Source of the DNA: Frankiaceae bacterium
GTDB lineage: Bacteria > Actinomycetota > Actinomycetes > Mycobacteriales > SCTD01
DNA: 64,000 bases
Assembly (NCBI GenBank): GCA_016650445.1
Contig: JAENVS010000018.1
Coordinates: 25,347-89,346 of the forward strand
Reading direction: 5' to 3'
Under the pieces are notes generated by a model, which made no database searches, had not been told where the DNA came from, and saw nothing but the letters and a program-made list of their open reading frames with translations. The position numbers and the translations under genes are program-made. Of the stretch, positions 7,895 through 16,412 are shown one piece after another. Position 1 is the stretch's first letter, and every line of letters starts with the position of its first letter.

Positions 7895-9328
7895 TCAGGA
7901 GACGACGTCGTGACCGAGGTAGAGGAAGCCGTACGCCTCGTCGCGGAACGGCACCCGTGCCTTGCGCAGTGCCTCGTCCCAGTCGCCGGTGCAGCTCGGG
8001 TCGGCGGCCTCGGAGCCGTGGTCGGCGGTCAGGAGCACGACGGTGTCGTCGAGCAGCCCACGCTCCTCGACCAGGTCGAGCCAGACGCCCAGTCGCCGGT
8101 CGGCGTCGCGCATCGACGAGCGCGCGATGTCCGAGCCCGGGCCGCCGGCGTGGTGCCCGGAGTCCGTCAGTGTCGTGTTGCACCAGGTGAGTCGCGGCGG
8201 CACGTCCTCGCGCCACAGCGACAGCATCTGGTCCAGCCCGGCCGCGTCGACCTGCGTGCCCCACGCGTAGTCCTTGTCGGTCGCGACGAACTCCTGCGTC
8301 GCGTGCGGGTCGTCGGCGGCAACCGGCAGGTGCGGCCCGAGGTTGCCGGCGGCACCGGTCTCCCGAATCAACCCGAACGTCGAGTACGTCGCACCGACGT
8401 CGACCGGCTCGTTGACGCAGGCCGAGCGCAGGCCTGCCGGCAGCCGTTCGAAGACCGTCGTCACGCCAGGCCGGAGCCACTGCATCGCGCTGTGCCAGGT
8501 GTCCGACGAGTTGGGCACGACCTGCTGGCCCAGCACCCGGTCGTAGAAGGCGTTGTTGACGATCCCGTGGCGTCCCGGCCCGACCCCCGTCAGCGCGCTG
8601 GTGTGGTTGACGAGCGTGACGCTCGGGAACTCCGCGATCGCCCCACCCCGGAACGCACAACCGCGCCGGAGCAGCCGGGAGACCGCAGGCAGCTCGCCCG
8701 CCGCTTCCAGGGCCAGCAGGTCGGCGCACTGCGCGCCGTCCCACAGCAGGCCGACGACGTGCGCCGCGCTGGGTACGGCATCAGGCAGCGGTGCGCCGTC
8801 CATTCCGTCGTACGACGCACCCGCGAGGTGCGCCAGCGTGGCGCCGACGTCGACGACGCGAGCGACCCGCTCGACGACACCACGCGCCTCGACGCCGGGC
8901 CCCGACAGGATCAGCGGCGCGCGGGACTGGACGGCGTTCAGCGAGCCGTGCTCGCCCGGATGGCCGCCGCGCTCCGGCCAGCAGTGCGCGCCGGTGTGCA
9001 CCACCGCCAGGTCAGGTGCGCGCTGGTCGGCGAACAGCGAGTGCAGCCGTTGCGCGGCGAACGGGTAGCACGAGGTGCTGTCCGACATCGGGTCCTGCTC
9101 GACGATCGGGTCGCGACCGGCGAGCAGGGTGCACTCCCCGGTCGCGCGAAGCGCGACATGCCCCTTCGAGTCGGCAACGTGGACGAGGCCCTTCTCGACC
9201 CAGCAGACCAGGTCGACGACGTGCGCGAGACCTGGGTCGAGCAGGACGTCCAGCGCGCGGTCCCGCAGGTAGCTGTCGTCGCCCGAGGACATGGATGCCG
9301 CGCCGTGGTCGCGGGACGGAAGAGGCAC
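7895..9328 (-). CDS. Alkaline phosphatase-superfamily phosphodiesterase/nucleotide pyrophosphatase
   Basis: A protein of 477 residues. Residues of about 170-477 carry the phosphodiesterase core: AAHVVGLLWDGAQCADLLAL, the nucleophile region PSVTLVNHTSALTGVGPGRHGIVNN, and late metal ligands in DSGHHAGGPGSD and LLTADHGSE. Residues of about 85-165 (VVHTGAHCWPERGGHPGEHGSL, then a Pro-Leu-Ile-Leu-Ser-Gly-Pro-Gly segment) look like the end of a second superfamily unit, so the protein appears to be one and a half domains. GTG 9328 lies 6 nt after a TAGGCT hexamer, supporting a leaderless start; ATG 9292 is an alternative. No signal peptide. Confidence 0.8.
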   Translation of the reverse strand: MPLPSRDHGAASMSSGDDSYLRDRALDVLLDPGLAHVVDLVCWVEKGLVHVADSKGHVALRATGECTLLAGRDPIVEQDPMSDSTSCYPFAAQRLHSLFADQRAPDLAVVHTGAHCWPERGGHPGEHGSLNAVQSRAPLILSGPGVEARGVVERVARVVDVGATLAHLAGASYDGMDGAPLPDAVPSAAHVVGLLWDGAQCADLLALEAAGELPAVSRLLRRGCAFRGGAIAEFPSVTLVNHTSALTGVGPGRHGIVNNAFYDRVLGQQVVPNSSDTWHSAMQWLRPGVTTVFERLPAGLRSACVNEPVDVGATYSTFGLIRETGAAGNLGPHLPVAADDPHATQEFVATDKDYAWGTQVDAAGLDQMLSLWREDVPPRLTWCNTTLTDSGHHAGGPGSDIARSSMRDADRRLGVWLDLVEERGLLDDTVVLLTADHGSEAADPSCTGDWDEALRKARVPFRDEAYGFLYLGHDVVS

Positions 9329-9334
9329 CCGCCG

Positions 9335-9340
9335 AGCCTA
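9335..9340 (-). promoter_or_regulatory. -10 element (TAGGCT) for a leaderless transcript
   Basis: The hexamer lies 6 nt before the GTG start at 9328 on the minus strand, so transcription would begin at or next to the start codon. No Shine-Dalgarno sequence is present. Confidence 0.55.
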
Positions 9341-9370
9341 GGACGATCATGACGCCCCGTGGACGCGCAC

Positions 9371-9401
9371 CGCCCCGGCGCCGAGGAAGGGCGCCGGGGC
9401 G
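9371..9401 (-). terminator. Terminator of the whiB7 transcript
   Basis: Perfect 12-bp GC-rich inverted repeat, arms 9371-9382 and 9390-9401, 7-nt loop. It sits 34 nt after the last gene of the whiB7 unit on the minus strand. Confidence 0.75.
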
Positions 9402-9435
9402 GCGTGTGCTGCGGCGGTGCGGTCGTGCGGTCAGG

Positions 9436-9600
9436 TCAGCGGACGGCGAGACGGGCGAGGCGGGCCCGATAGGACGCTGCCTCGGCGCGGCGCTGTCCGC
9501 GACGGCGGGAGAGACGGCGAACGGCCCGGTGGGCCGCCGCCTCTGCTTGTCGTTCGCGCTCGATCTGGCGGGCCAGGTCGTAGGACAGGAGCGAGTGCAT
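9436..9600 (-). CDS. Small basic helical protein downstream of whiB7
   Basis: 54 residues from ATG 9600 (MHSLLSYDLARQIERERQ...), Arg/Ala-rich and predicted to be one long helix. An ATG at 9633 would add 11 residues, but the YDLARQIERERQAEA start resembles small actinobacterial proteins that begin this way. It follows whiB7 by 45 nt and lies before the shared terminator, so it is probably co-transcribed with whiB7. Function unknown. Confidence 0.6.
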   Translation of the reverse strand: MHSLLSYDLARQIERERQAEAAAHRAVRRLSRRRGQRRAEAASYRARLARLAVR

Positions 9601-9645
9601 GTCAGTTCTCGATTCTGGAAGGTGAGAGGTCATCGGAGGAGGCGG

Positions 9646-9933
9646 CTAGGCGGCGATGTCGTTCTTGCGAGGACGACCGCGCGGCCGCTTGCGGGGGACG
9701 ACGACGCCGGCGACGACGAGCTCGCCGCCCCAGACGCCCCACGGCTCGCGCCGGGCCAGGGCCTCAGACAGGCACCGGTCCCGCAGCGGGCAGGAGACGC
9801 ACAGGGCCTTGGCGGTCTCGACGTCGGCCGGGGACTCGGCGAAGAACAGGTCCGGGTCCTCGGTCCAACAGGGCAGAACCGCGTCGGTCTTGCTGTCGGT
9901 CAGGTCGTCGGGGAGGTCGTTGAGGGCGAACAC
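9646..9933 (-). CDS. whiB7: WhiB7/WblC-type iron-sulfur transcription regulator
   Basis: 95 residues. Four cysteines of the WhiB [4Fe-4S] domain are Cys22, Cys45, Cys48 and Cys54 (CxxC then C), followed by the GVWGG turn (66-70) that contacts the sigma factor and a C-terminal AT-hook RGRPRK (85-90), which is diagnostic for WhiB7 among WhiB proteins. In mycobacteria and Streptomyces WhiB7/WblC binds the primary sigma factor and activates intrinsic antibiotic-resistance genes, including itself, at promoters with an AT-rich stretch beside the -35. GTG start 9933 follows AAGGAGG. The 380-nt leader, with reading frame and terminator, and the location between ABC1 kinase and uvrD2 support the identity. 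Confidence 0.93.
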   Translation of the reverse strand: MFALNDLPDDLTDSKTDAVLPCWTEDPDLFFAESPADVETAKALCVSCPLRDRCLSEALARREPWGVWGGELVVAGVVVPRKRPRGRPRKNDIAA

Positions 9934-10009
9934 CGGGTGTCACCTCCTTGTGAGGGGCTTTTCTCTTGACGGGGTGGGTCGTTGTGGCGGGTGGGCCGGA
10001 GAAACGAAA

Positions 10010-10045
10010 GAGGCCGCGGATCCCGTGTACGGGTTCCGCGGCCTC
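10010..10045 (-). terminator. Attenuator-like intrinsic terminator in the whiB7 leader
   Basis: 16-bp stem with one mismatch, arms 10010-10025 and 10030-10045, loop of 4. On the minus strand it is followed directly by TTTCGTTTCT, a proper U-rich tract. It lies between the upstream reading frame and whiB7. Its 5' arm on the RNA (10042-10048, cctcgag) can instead pair with ctcgagg at 10080-10086, and a small hairpin (10056-10072) lies in between, so a mutually exclusive structure is possible. Confidence 0.8.
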
Positions 10046-10065
10046 GAGGGGCGAAGGTCTGGTTC

Positions 10066-10269
10066 TCAGACCGGTGCCTCTCGAGGAGGAGAACCCGGGT
10101 TTGCATCCGTCGTGACGGCGGCCTTGGCGACACCGAGGCCGATGAAGGCGCGGGCGCTGAGCTGGCCGTACGAGGACACAGTGGTCCCGTGCACAGCGCT
10201 CATCGGCGCCATCGTGTTCGGGGTGACAGAGGTGCGGACCGGCGTCAGCTGCGTGAGGTTCTTCACCAC
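10066..10269 (-). CDS. Upstream leader ORF of whiB7 (67 aa)
   Basis: Starts with GTG 10269 behind a very good ribosome-binding site (gaggaggtg, 7 nt upstream) and encodes MVKNLTQLTP...SSYGQLSARAF.... It sits inside the presumed whiB7 leader, about 45 nt after the predicted transcription start, and ends 20 nt before the attenuator hairpin. I recognise no domain. By analogy with mycobacterial and Streptomyces whiB7/wblC leaders, its translation is likely to sense ribosome-targeting antibiotics and control read-through. Confidence 0.75.
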   Translation of the reverse strand: MVKNLTQLTPVRTSVTPNTMAPMSAVHGTTVSSYGQLSARAFIGLGVAKAAVTTDANPGSPPREAPV

Positions 10270-10322
10270 GGTCCACCTCCTCGTCGCTCTAGGTCAGGGC
10301 AGTCCCGACCGCGTAGTTCCGG

Positions 10323-10361
10323 AAGATACGGCTCCTGCCCCGCAGGTGCAAAGGATTTATT
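10323..10361 (-). promoter_or_regulatory. whiB7 promoter with AT-rich element beside the -35
   Basis: On the minus strand: AT-rich AATAAAT (10355-10361), -35 TTGCAC (10346-10351), exactly 17 bp, -10 TATCTT (10323-10328). An AT-rich patch a few bases before the -35 is the signature of WhiB7-activated promoters, where the AT-hook binds, so autoregulation is likely. It begins only 17 nt past the stop codon of the PQQ-propeller gene. Confidence 0.78.
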
Positions 10362-10377
10362 CGCGCGTCTTTTTCGC

Positions 10378-12024
10378 TCACCCGAAGGAGTGACACCGTC
10401 GGGCGGCCAGGCCGAGCGCGGCGAGGGCGATCAGCCCGATGAGCCAGGGCTTCCCCTCGGGCACGACGGGCGCCGGCCCGGTGACGGCGCGGTAGCCCAC
10501 GAGCATCGCGTCGTAGACGTTGTCGCTCTCGTCGGTCTGCAGGTTGTTCGTCAGCTGGCCGACCGTGTACGCGCTGCCGTCTCGTCCCATGACCAGCTGG
10601 CGCGGGCTGAAGCTGTCGGTGTCGTCGTTGCCGTAGTGACGCGCGGACCACTGCAGCGCGCCGTCGGAGAGGCGGTAGCCGACGGTCAGCCCCGGGGACC
10701 GGTTGAGGTCGCGATAACCGGTCGGGTTGTTCGCGCCGCTGATCCCGGCGAGAACGGCGGTGGTGCCGTCCGGGCTGATGACGGTGTCTGTCGCGAACTC
10801 CAGCTGGATCTGCGGCGTGGACAGCCGCTGCACCCATCGCTCGGCACCGGTTTCGGTGTCGTAGGCGATCGTCGCCCAGTCGTAGTCGCGGCCGCCGGCG
10901 TCGCTCTGCCCGGACACGACCGCGACGCGGTTGGACGGGCTCGTCGCCAGTGTCGTGCCGAAGTGCAGGCCGCCGCCCTGTGTGCCGGCGTACCGCGAGG
11001 CCCAGAGCTGCCGGCCGGTGGTGCCGTCGTACGCGACGGTGGCGTACTCCATGTTGACGTTGTTGAGCCCGTTGCTGCGCAGGCTGTCGCCCGTCACGAT
11101 GACGCGTCCGTCGACGTCGACCGCGACCTCGCGCGCACGGTCCGACAGGTCCTGCTCGACGCCGTCGTACCGCTGCTCCCAGATCTGCTGGCCCGCATCG
11201 GGACCGCGCAGGGCATAGGCGACGGTCGCGTAGTCGGCGTCGTAGTCGGCGGTGCCGCCGCTCTCCCCGGTGACGTACAGCAGGTCACCGGCCGGGCTGA
11301 GGGCAGCGGACTTCGGCGAGTCGGTCTTGCCCAGGCCGACACCGGCGTAGGGCGTGCGCCACAGCTGCCGGCCGTCGCGGGCGTCGTAGGCGACGACGGC
11401 CCAGTCGATGTCACCGCCGTCGAGCAGGTTGTTGACGACGACGTAGACCTCGCTGCCGTCGCGGCCGAGCAGGACCTGCGTGCCGACGTCGTGAACCAGG
11501 CCGGTGGACTGGGTGCGCCACAGCTGACGCCCCGTCGCGCCGTCGTACGCGATGGTCATCAGGTCGCGCTCGGCCCCTGGTTGCAGCAAGGGCGCGCTGT
11601 AGCTGCCACCGGTGGCGACCACGAGCGAACCGTCGGGCGACGCGGCGATCGCGTTGGGCCGGTCGTAACCGCCCGGTCCCTGATAGCTCTGCAGCCAGCG
11701 CTGCTCGCCGGTCGCGCCGTCGTAGCCGAGGACCGCCCACGACGCCGGCGAGTTGTACGGATCGTCGGCGTTGTGGTGCTCGTCGATGACGGAGACGAAC
11801 AGCCGGCTGCCGTCGGCACTGGCCGCGACCCTCGGCTCGAGCTGGTAGGAGCCCGGTGCCTTCGCGGGGTTGTCGTAGACCGCCGTCCACGACTCGCACG
11901 TGTCGTCGACACCCGGGACGCCGGCGCAGGGATCGGCGGCGCCGGCCGGAGCGGCCGTCACGAGGGCCAGCACGGCGGCGGTCAGCACGACGGACAGGGC
12001 ACGGGCAGCACGGCGACGGGGCAC
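10378..12024 (-). CDS. Secreted PQQ-like beta-propeller protein with C-terminal membrane anchor
   Basis: 548 residues. An N-terminal signal peptide (Arg-rich start, hydrophobic core, cleavage after PAGAA) is followed by at least six blade repeats of the type VVAYDARDGRQLWR / TIAYDGATGRQLW, typical of PQQ-like propellers. The end (VPEGKPWLIGLIALAALGL then AARRC) is a single hydrophobic helix with an Arg tail, as in surface-anchored proteins, but no canonical LPxTG is present. The blades lack visible cofactor residues, so it is likely a binding scaffold and not a dehydrogenase. GTG start 12024 with GAGG upstream. Confidence 0.82.
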   Translation of the reverse strand: MPRRRAARALSVVLTAAVLALVTAAPAGAADPCAGVPGVDDTCESWTAVYDNPAKAPGSYQLEPRVAASADGSRLFVSVIDEHHNADDPYNSPASWAVLGYDGATGEQRWLQSYQGPGGYDRPNAIAASPDGSLVVATGGSYSAPLLQPGAERDLMTIAYDGATGRQLWRTQSTGLVHDVGTQVLLGRDGSEVYVVVNNLLDGGDIDWAVVAYDARDGRQLWRTPYAGVGLGKTDSPKSAALSPAGDLLYVTGESGGTADYDADYATVAYALRGPDAGQQIWEQRYDGVEQDLSDRAREVAVDVDGRVIVTGDSLRSNGLNNVNMEYATVAYDGTTGRQLWASRYAGTQGGGLHFGTTLATSPSNRVAVVSGQSDAGGRDYDWATIAYDTETGAERWVQRLSTPQIQLEFATDTVISPDGTTAVLAGISGANNPTGYRDLNRSPGLTVGYRLSDGALQWSARHYGNDDTDSFSPRQLVMGRDGSAYTVGQLTNNLQTDESDNVYDAMLVGYRAVTGPAPVVPEGKPWLIGLIALAALGLAARRCHSFG

Positions 12025-12096
12025 GACGACCTCGGGAGGCTGGGAGCTGGGTGGGTCCCCCTTTCGCCGCGGCGCCCGCGCTCCCTGCCCGGAAGA

Positions 12097-14184
12097 TCAG
12101 GAAATATCAGGACTCGCAGACACCAGGCCGAGCACGTCGTCGCCGAACTTGTCGAGCTTGGCCTGACCGATCCCCGGGATCGCGACGAGGCCGGCCACGG
12201 TGTCGGGCTTCTGCTCGGCGATCGCGACCAGGGTGGCGTCGGTGAACACGCAGTACGCCGGCTGCCCGAGCTCCTTCGCGCGGGCGGCCCGCCACTCACG
12301 AAGCGCCTCGAAGAGCACCTCGTCGCGGTCGGAGGGGCAGGTCGGGCAGCGGCCGAGCTTGCGGTCCACGGCCGCGAGCAGGGCGGCACCGCAGATGCGA
12401 CAGGCGATCGGACCGGACCTGCCCTTCTTCGTCGCGCGCGGCGAGGCCGCGGAAGACGTGCGCGAGACGTCGTGCAGCCCGTCGAGAAAGCGTGACGGGC
12501 GCCGCGACGCGCGACCGCCAGGCGACCGGGACAGCGCCCACGACAGCTGGAGGTGCACGCGTGCGCGGGTGATGCCGACGTAGAGCAGCCGGCGCTCCTC
12601 TTCGACCTGGTCGGGGGTATCGGCGTGCACCAGAGGCACGGTGCCGTCGACGAGGCCGACGAGGAAGACGGCATCCCACTCGAGGCCCTTCGCGGCGTGC
12701 AACGACGCCAGCGTCACCCCGTCGACGGTCGGTGCGTGCTGCGCGGCGGACCGCTCCTCGAGCTCGGCGACGAGCTCGCGCAACCCGGCCGTCGGTTGCT
12801 CCTTGCCGAGGTCGACCGCGAGGCGATGCAGCGCCGCGAGCGACTCCCACCGGTCGCGGGTCGCACCCGCGCCTGCAGGGGGCGCGTCGGGCGACCACTT
12901 CAGGCCGGCACGCAGGACGTCGGCCGCGGCATCGGCAAGCCCGGCAGGGACGTCGTCGTCGCCGGCCCGCGCGGCACCACGGAGCAGCAGGATCGCCTCG
13001 CGCACCTCCTGCCGGTCGAAGAACCGCTCGCCGCCACGGATGACGTAGGGCACGCCCACATTGGTCAACGCGGCTTCGTAACCGGCCGACTGCGCGTTGA
13101 CGCGATACAGGATCGCGATCTCGCTCGGCGCGGTGCCACCGGCGATGAGCTGCGCGCAACGCGCCGCGACGAGCCTGGCCTCTGCAGGCTCGTCGTCGAC
13201 CTCGAGGAACGACGGAGCGGGCCCGGCCTGACGCTGCGCGACGAGCTCCAGGCGCACCGCCTTCATCGACGAGCGCGCGATGACGTCGTTGGCGAGCCCG
13301 ACGACCTGGGGCGTCGAGCGGTAGTCGCGCACCAGCCGCACCTCGACCGCTTCCGGATAGCGCTGCCGAAAACCCAGGAGGTACGACGGCGTCGCGCCGG
13401 TGAAGGAGTAGATGGTCTGGTGGGCGTCGCCGACGACGCACAGGTCGTCGCGGCCACCGACCCACGCGTCGAGCAGCCGCTGCTGCAGCGGCGTGACGTC
13501 CTGGTACTCGTCGACGACGAACGAGCGGTAGCGCTCACGGAACTCGCGTGCGACGTCGCCCTGCTCCTCGAGCACCGCGGCGGTCAGCAGCAGCAGGTCG
13601 TCGAAGTCGGCCACGCCCTGGGCGTGCTTCAGATCGGCGTACGCCGCATAGACCTGCGCGACAACCGCGGCGTCGAACGGCGGCTGCCGCCCGGCCTTCT
13701 GCGCCGCGACCACGTAGTCGTCGGGCCCGTAGAGGGACGACGCCGCCCACTCGAGCTCCGACAGCAGGTCGCGCAGCTCGGTCGTGCCGGGGCGAAGCTG
13801 CGCACGCGCGGCCGCGTTGGCGACCAGACCGAACTTGTTGTCGACGAGCCGGGGCGGCGCACCACCGATCGCCCGCGGCCAGAAGTACTGGAGCTGGCGG
13901 AGCGCAGCAGCGTGGAACGTCCGCGCCTGCACGCCGCCGACGCCGAGCAGCCGGAGCCGCGTGCGGATCTCCCCCGCCGCGCGAGCCGTGAACGTCACCG
14001 CGAGCAGCGCCGACGGCTGGACGGCACCGGAGAGCACGGCGAACGCCGCCCGATGCGTGATCGTGCGGGTCTTCCCCGTGCCAGCGCCGGCCAGGATGCA
14101 CACCGGGCCGCTCACGGCCGACGCCGCCTCGCGCTGCTCCGGGTCCAGAGCGGCGAGAACGTCGTCCGGGGTCACGGGAGACAT
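12097..14184 (-). CDS. uvrD2: UvrD2-type ATP-dependent DNA helicase with HRDC domain
   Basis: 695 residues. Superfamily 1A motifs: Walker A AGAGTGKT, motif Ia TFTARAAGEIRTRLR, Walker B VVDEYQD, motif III GDAHQTIYSFTGA, motif V ASLHAAKGLEWDAV, motif VI YVGITRARVHL. A four-cysteine zinc knuckle (CRICG ... CPTCPS) links the helicase to a C-terminal HRDC domain ending in a helix-hairpin-helix-like GIPGIGQAKLDKFG. This is the UvrD2 architecture known from M. tuberculosis (700 residues). ATG 14184 abuts GGGAGG with no spacing; GTG 14175 lies 9 nt past it and may be the true start. Divergent from mycoredoxin. Confidence 0.93.
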   Translation of the reverse strand: MSPVTPDDVLAALDPEQREAASAVSGPVCILAGAGTGKTRTITHRAAFAVLSGAVQPSALLAVTFTARAAGEIRTRLRLLGVGGVQARTFHAAALRQLQYFWPRAIGGAPPRLVDNKFGLVANAAARAQLRPGTTELRDLLSELEWAASSLYGPDDYVVAAQKAGRQPPFDAAVVAQVYAAYADLKHAQGVADFDDLLLLTAAVLEEQGDVAREFRERYRSFVVDEYQDVTPLQQRLLDAWVGGRDDLCVVGDAHQTIYSFTGATPSYLLGFRQRYPEAVEVRLVRDYRSTPQVVGLANDVIARSSMKAVRLELVAQRQAGPAPSFLEVDDEPAEARLVAARCAQLIAGGTAPSEIAILYRVNAQSAGYEAALTNVGVPYVIRGGERFFDRQEVREAILLLRGAARAGDDDVPAGLADAAADVLRAGLKWSPDAPPAGAGATRDRWESLAALHRLAVDLGKEQPTAGLRELVAELEERSAAQHAPTVDGVTLASLHAAKGLEWDAVFLVGLVDGTVPLVHADTPDQVEEERRLLYVGITRARVHLQLSWALSRSPGGRASRRPSRFLDGLHDVSRTSSAASPRATKKGRSGPIACRICGAALLAAVDRKLGRCPTCPSDRDEVLFEALREWRAARAKELGQPAYCVFTDATLVAIAEQKPDTVAGLVAIPGIGQAKLDKFGDDVLGLVSASPDIS

Positions 14185-14268
14185 CCTCCCAGGCGGGTAT
14201 GACGGGAAGGACTCGAACCGCCAGGTTGTTGACGGTGAGGACCGACTCGACCCGAAGGAGCGCCCTGC

Positions 14269-14511
14269 GTGGCCGGCCAGCTGACGATCTACAGCACGCA
14301 GTGGTGCGGCTACTGCCACCGCCTCATGAAGCAGCTGGACCGCGAGGGCGTCGGCTACGAGGTCGTCGACATCGAGCACGAGCCGAGCGCCGCCGACTAC
14401 GTCATGAGCGTCAACGGCGGCAACCAGACCGTCCCGACGGTGGTCTTCCCCGACGGCAGCGCGCTCACCAACCCGAGCCTGGGGCAGGTCAAGGAGCGCC
14501 TCGCCAGCTGA
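14269..14511 (+). CDS. mrx1: Mycoredoxin (glutaredoxin-like)
   Basis: 80 residues with a thioredoxin fold and active site WCGYC near residue 12, then TVPTVVFPDGS holding the cis-Pro. Mycoredoxin-1 reduces mycothiol-mixed disulfides, so the cell probably makes mycothiol. GTG start 14269 has AAGGAG 9 nt upstream. The uvrD2-mrx1 divergent pair is the same arrangement as in M. tuberculosis. Confidence 0.93.
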   Translation: MAGQLTIYSTQWCGYCHRLMKQLDREGVGYEVVDIEHEPSAADYVMSVNGGNQTVPTVVFPDGSALTNPSLGQVKERLAS

Positions 14512-14595
14512 CAGGCTGCAGAACTTCCGATCTTGCGCGACACTGTCCCGACAGCACGCCCTGCGCCACGCCCTGTCCCCGTCCGAGGACGTCCC

Positions 14596-15447
14596 GTGCC
14601 CCCCACCGCCACCCTCGCGCACCCCACGATCGACGCTGTCCTGTCGACAGCCGCGACCCTGCTCGGGATGGAAGTCGTCTTCGTCGGCGGCGTGACCGAG
14701 GACAGCTTCGTCTTCGAGCGCATCCGGACTGCTGACGGCCTGACGTGGGCCATCCCCACCGAGGGCGACGTGCTCGACCTCGCCAGCACGCTGTGCGACC
14801 GGATGCTCAACGGCGCACCACCGACGACATCTGACGCCGCCAGTGACCCCATCTACAGCCAGCCGGCCGCCCGCGAGCTGTACGGGATCACGTCCTACGT
14901 CGGCGTGCCGATCCGCGACGGGTCGGGCCGGATCGTCGGCACGCTCTGCGGCATCGACCGCGGTCGCGTCACTGTCCCGAGCGATGCCATCGCGGTGCTC
15001 AGCCAGCTCGCGGAGGTGGTGTCGGCGCACGTCGACAGGCTGATCGACGACGGCATCGTGATCCGCCGGTCCTCAGAGGGCGGCTGGGCGGTCGGCGGTG
15101 ACACGACCAGCGACCTGACGAGCGCGATGGTCCTTGCCGACCTGCTCGCCGGAGAGCTGCAACCCGGTGCCCGTCCGGCCCGCACCGAGCAGCCGCTCGA
15201 CGAGGTCGGTCAGCTTCGCCTGTCGGTCAAGCAGCTCGAGCACGCGCTCGCCGCCCGCGTCGTCGTCGAGCAGGCGATCGGCGTGCTCACCGAGCGCCAG
15301 CACAGCACGCCGCGTGATGCGTTCGAGCGGCTCCGCAAGGTCGCCCGGTCGCGCGGTCGCAAGGTCCACGACCTTGCCAAGGAGGTCGTGATGTCGGCCA
15401 ACGACCCCGCGGTGCCGCTCCCGCCCGAGCTGGCCGGACGCCGCTGA
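14596..15447 (+). CDS. GAF-ANTAR RNA-binding regulator
   Basis: 283 residues from GTG 14596, which has GAGGA 7 nt upstream; the frame is open from TTG 14533. An N-terminal GAF domain (about 15-150: VLSTAATLLGMEVVFVGG ... YVGVPIRDGSGRIVGTLCGID) is followed by a C-terminal ANTAR domain (about 215-270: VVVEQAIGVLTERQ ... AFERLRKVARSRGRKVHDLA). ANTAR proteins bind paired hexaloop hairpins in mRNA leaders and prevent termination. The ligand and the target RNAs are unknown. It follows mycoredoxin by 84 nt. Confidence 0.9.
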   Translation: MPPTATLAHPTIDAVLSTAATLLGMEVVFVGGVTEDSFVFERIRTADGLTWAIPTEGDVLDLASTLCDRMLNGAPPTTSDAASDPIYSQPAARELYGITSYVGVPIRDGSGRIVGTLCGIDRGRVTVPSDAIAVLSQLAEVVSAHVDRLIDDGIVIRRSSEGGWAVGGDTTSDLTSAMVLADLLAGELQPGARPARTEQPLDEVGQLRLSVKQLEHALAARVVVEQAIGVLTERQHSTPRDAFERLRKVARSRGRKVHDLAKEVVMSANDPAVPLPPELAGRR

Positions 15448-15482
15448 GCGTCGTCCCGCATCTTCCCAGCGGCGATCTCACG

Positions 15483-15541
15483 GCGATCTACGTCTTGTAC
15501 GGCGTCGTACGGCGTGTTGCGGGCATCAAGACGTAGATCGC
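15483..15541. repeat. Long intergenic palindrome between convergent genes
   Basis: Perfect 15-bp arms 15483-15497 and 15527-15541, with a 29-nt loop that holds two tandem copies of a 10-bp word (gtacggcgtc/gtacggcgtg, 15496-15515). It could terminate both flanking convergent genes, but the long loop is unlike a normal terminator. Confidence 0.75.
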
Positions 15542-15575
15542 GGTTGCTGGTGGGCGGGGCACCGGGGCGCAGCAC

Positions 15576-16382
15576 CTAGATCTTGCGGTAGCGCGCCTCG
15601 ATCCAGGACCACAGCGCGAAGGCGAGCAGTCCGATCCCGCCGGCGAACAGCACGAAGCGGCCGAACGGCTGGGACGCCAGCGTCTTCAGGCTCGCGTCCA
15701 GCCCCTTGGCAGTCCGCGGGTCGAACTCGACGGCGGCCTTGACGAGGAAGCCACCGATCAGCACGAAGACCAGCCCGCGGCTCGCCAGTCCGCCGGTGCC
15801 GATGATGCTCGTCGCCGAGCGCAGCCAGCTCGGCATGGCGCCCATGTCCAGGTTGTCCTCGAACTTCTGCCGGAACGCCCGCACGACCATCGACAGGCCG
15901 CCGATGACGATGCCCGCGCCGACGAGGAACACCAGCGTCCGCCCGCCGGTGTGCTCCATGACGCGGGCGGTGACCGGCTGGGTCTTGTCGTTGCTGCCGC
16001 CCGTGACGACGTACTTCGCGGTGCTGCCTGCGAGGAACAGGTAGATGCCGCCGCGGAAAAGGGAGCTGCCGCGCTTGGTCCAGCGCTTCCGCCCGGCCTC
16101 CTGGTCGCGGTGGCCGACGGCGCCCTCGAGCAGCCGCCACGCGGCGTATCCCAGGAAGCCGATCGCCAGCACGACGAGCAGCAACTCGCCGAACGGCTTC
16201 TCCGCGATCGCGTGCAGTGCGCCGTTCTTGTCGACCCGGTCGCTCGCGCCGAGCGCGACCTGCGCTGCGAGGACGCCGATGACGAGCCAAATGAGACCGC
16301 GGCAGACGAGACCGAGCCGGGCGAGCCACTCGACGGTCGCGCTGTCCTCGGCCTCGCGCGCGGCTTCCTTGGTCTCCCCCAT
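15576..16382 (-). CDS. DUF1206 integral membrane protein
   Basis: 268 residues with six predicted membrane helices arranged as three repeats of a two-helix unit; each repeat starts with a pattern such as LARLGLVCRGLIWLVIGVLA, SSLFRGGIYLFLAG and GGLASRGLVFVLIGGFLV. This threefold pattern with a conserved R-G is characteristic of DUF1206. The function is not known. It follows nudC with a 30-nt gap, probably co-transcribed. Confidence 0.9.
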   Translation of the reverse strand: MGETKEAAREAEDSATVEWLARLGLVCRGLIWLVIGVLAAQVALGASDRVDKNGALHAIAEKPFGELLLVVLAIGFLGYAAWRLLEGAVGHRDQEAGRKRWTKRGSSLFRGGIYLFLAGSTAKYVVTGGSNDKTQPVTARVMEHTGGRTLVFLVGAGIVIGGLSMVVRAFRQKFEDNLDMGAMPSWLRSATSIIGTGGLASRGLVFVLIGGFLVKAAVEFDPRTAKGLDASLKTLASQPFGRFVLFAGGIGLLAFALWSWIEARYRKI

Positions 16383-16412
16383 GAGCGCCGGTGTGCCCGA
16401 CAGCGCACAGGT

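Noticed and set aside
7100..9352. 750-residue frame on the plus strand
   Set aside because: Antisense to the methyltransferase and phosphodiesterase genes, which have clear family motifs; long antisense frames are expected at this GC content.
14190..14265. tRNA-like sequence on the minus strand (ggttcgagtcc with cgggt...acccg ends)
   Set aside because: Only 61 nt between possible acceptor ends, the T-stem has mismatches, no anticodon arm can be drawn, and the region is the divergent uvrD2/mrx1 promoter.
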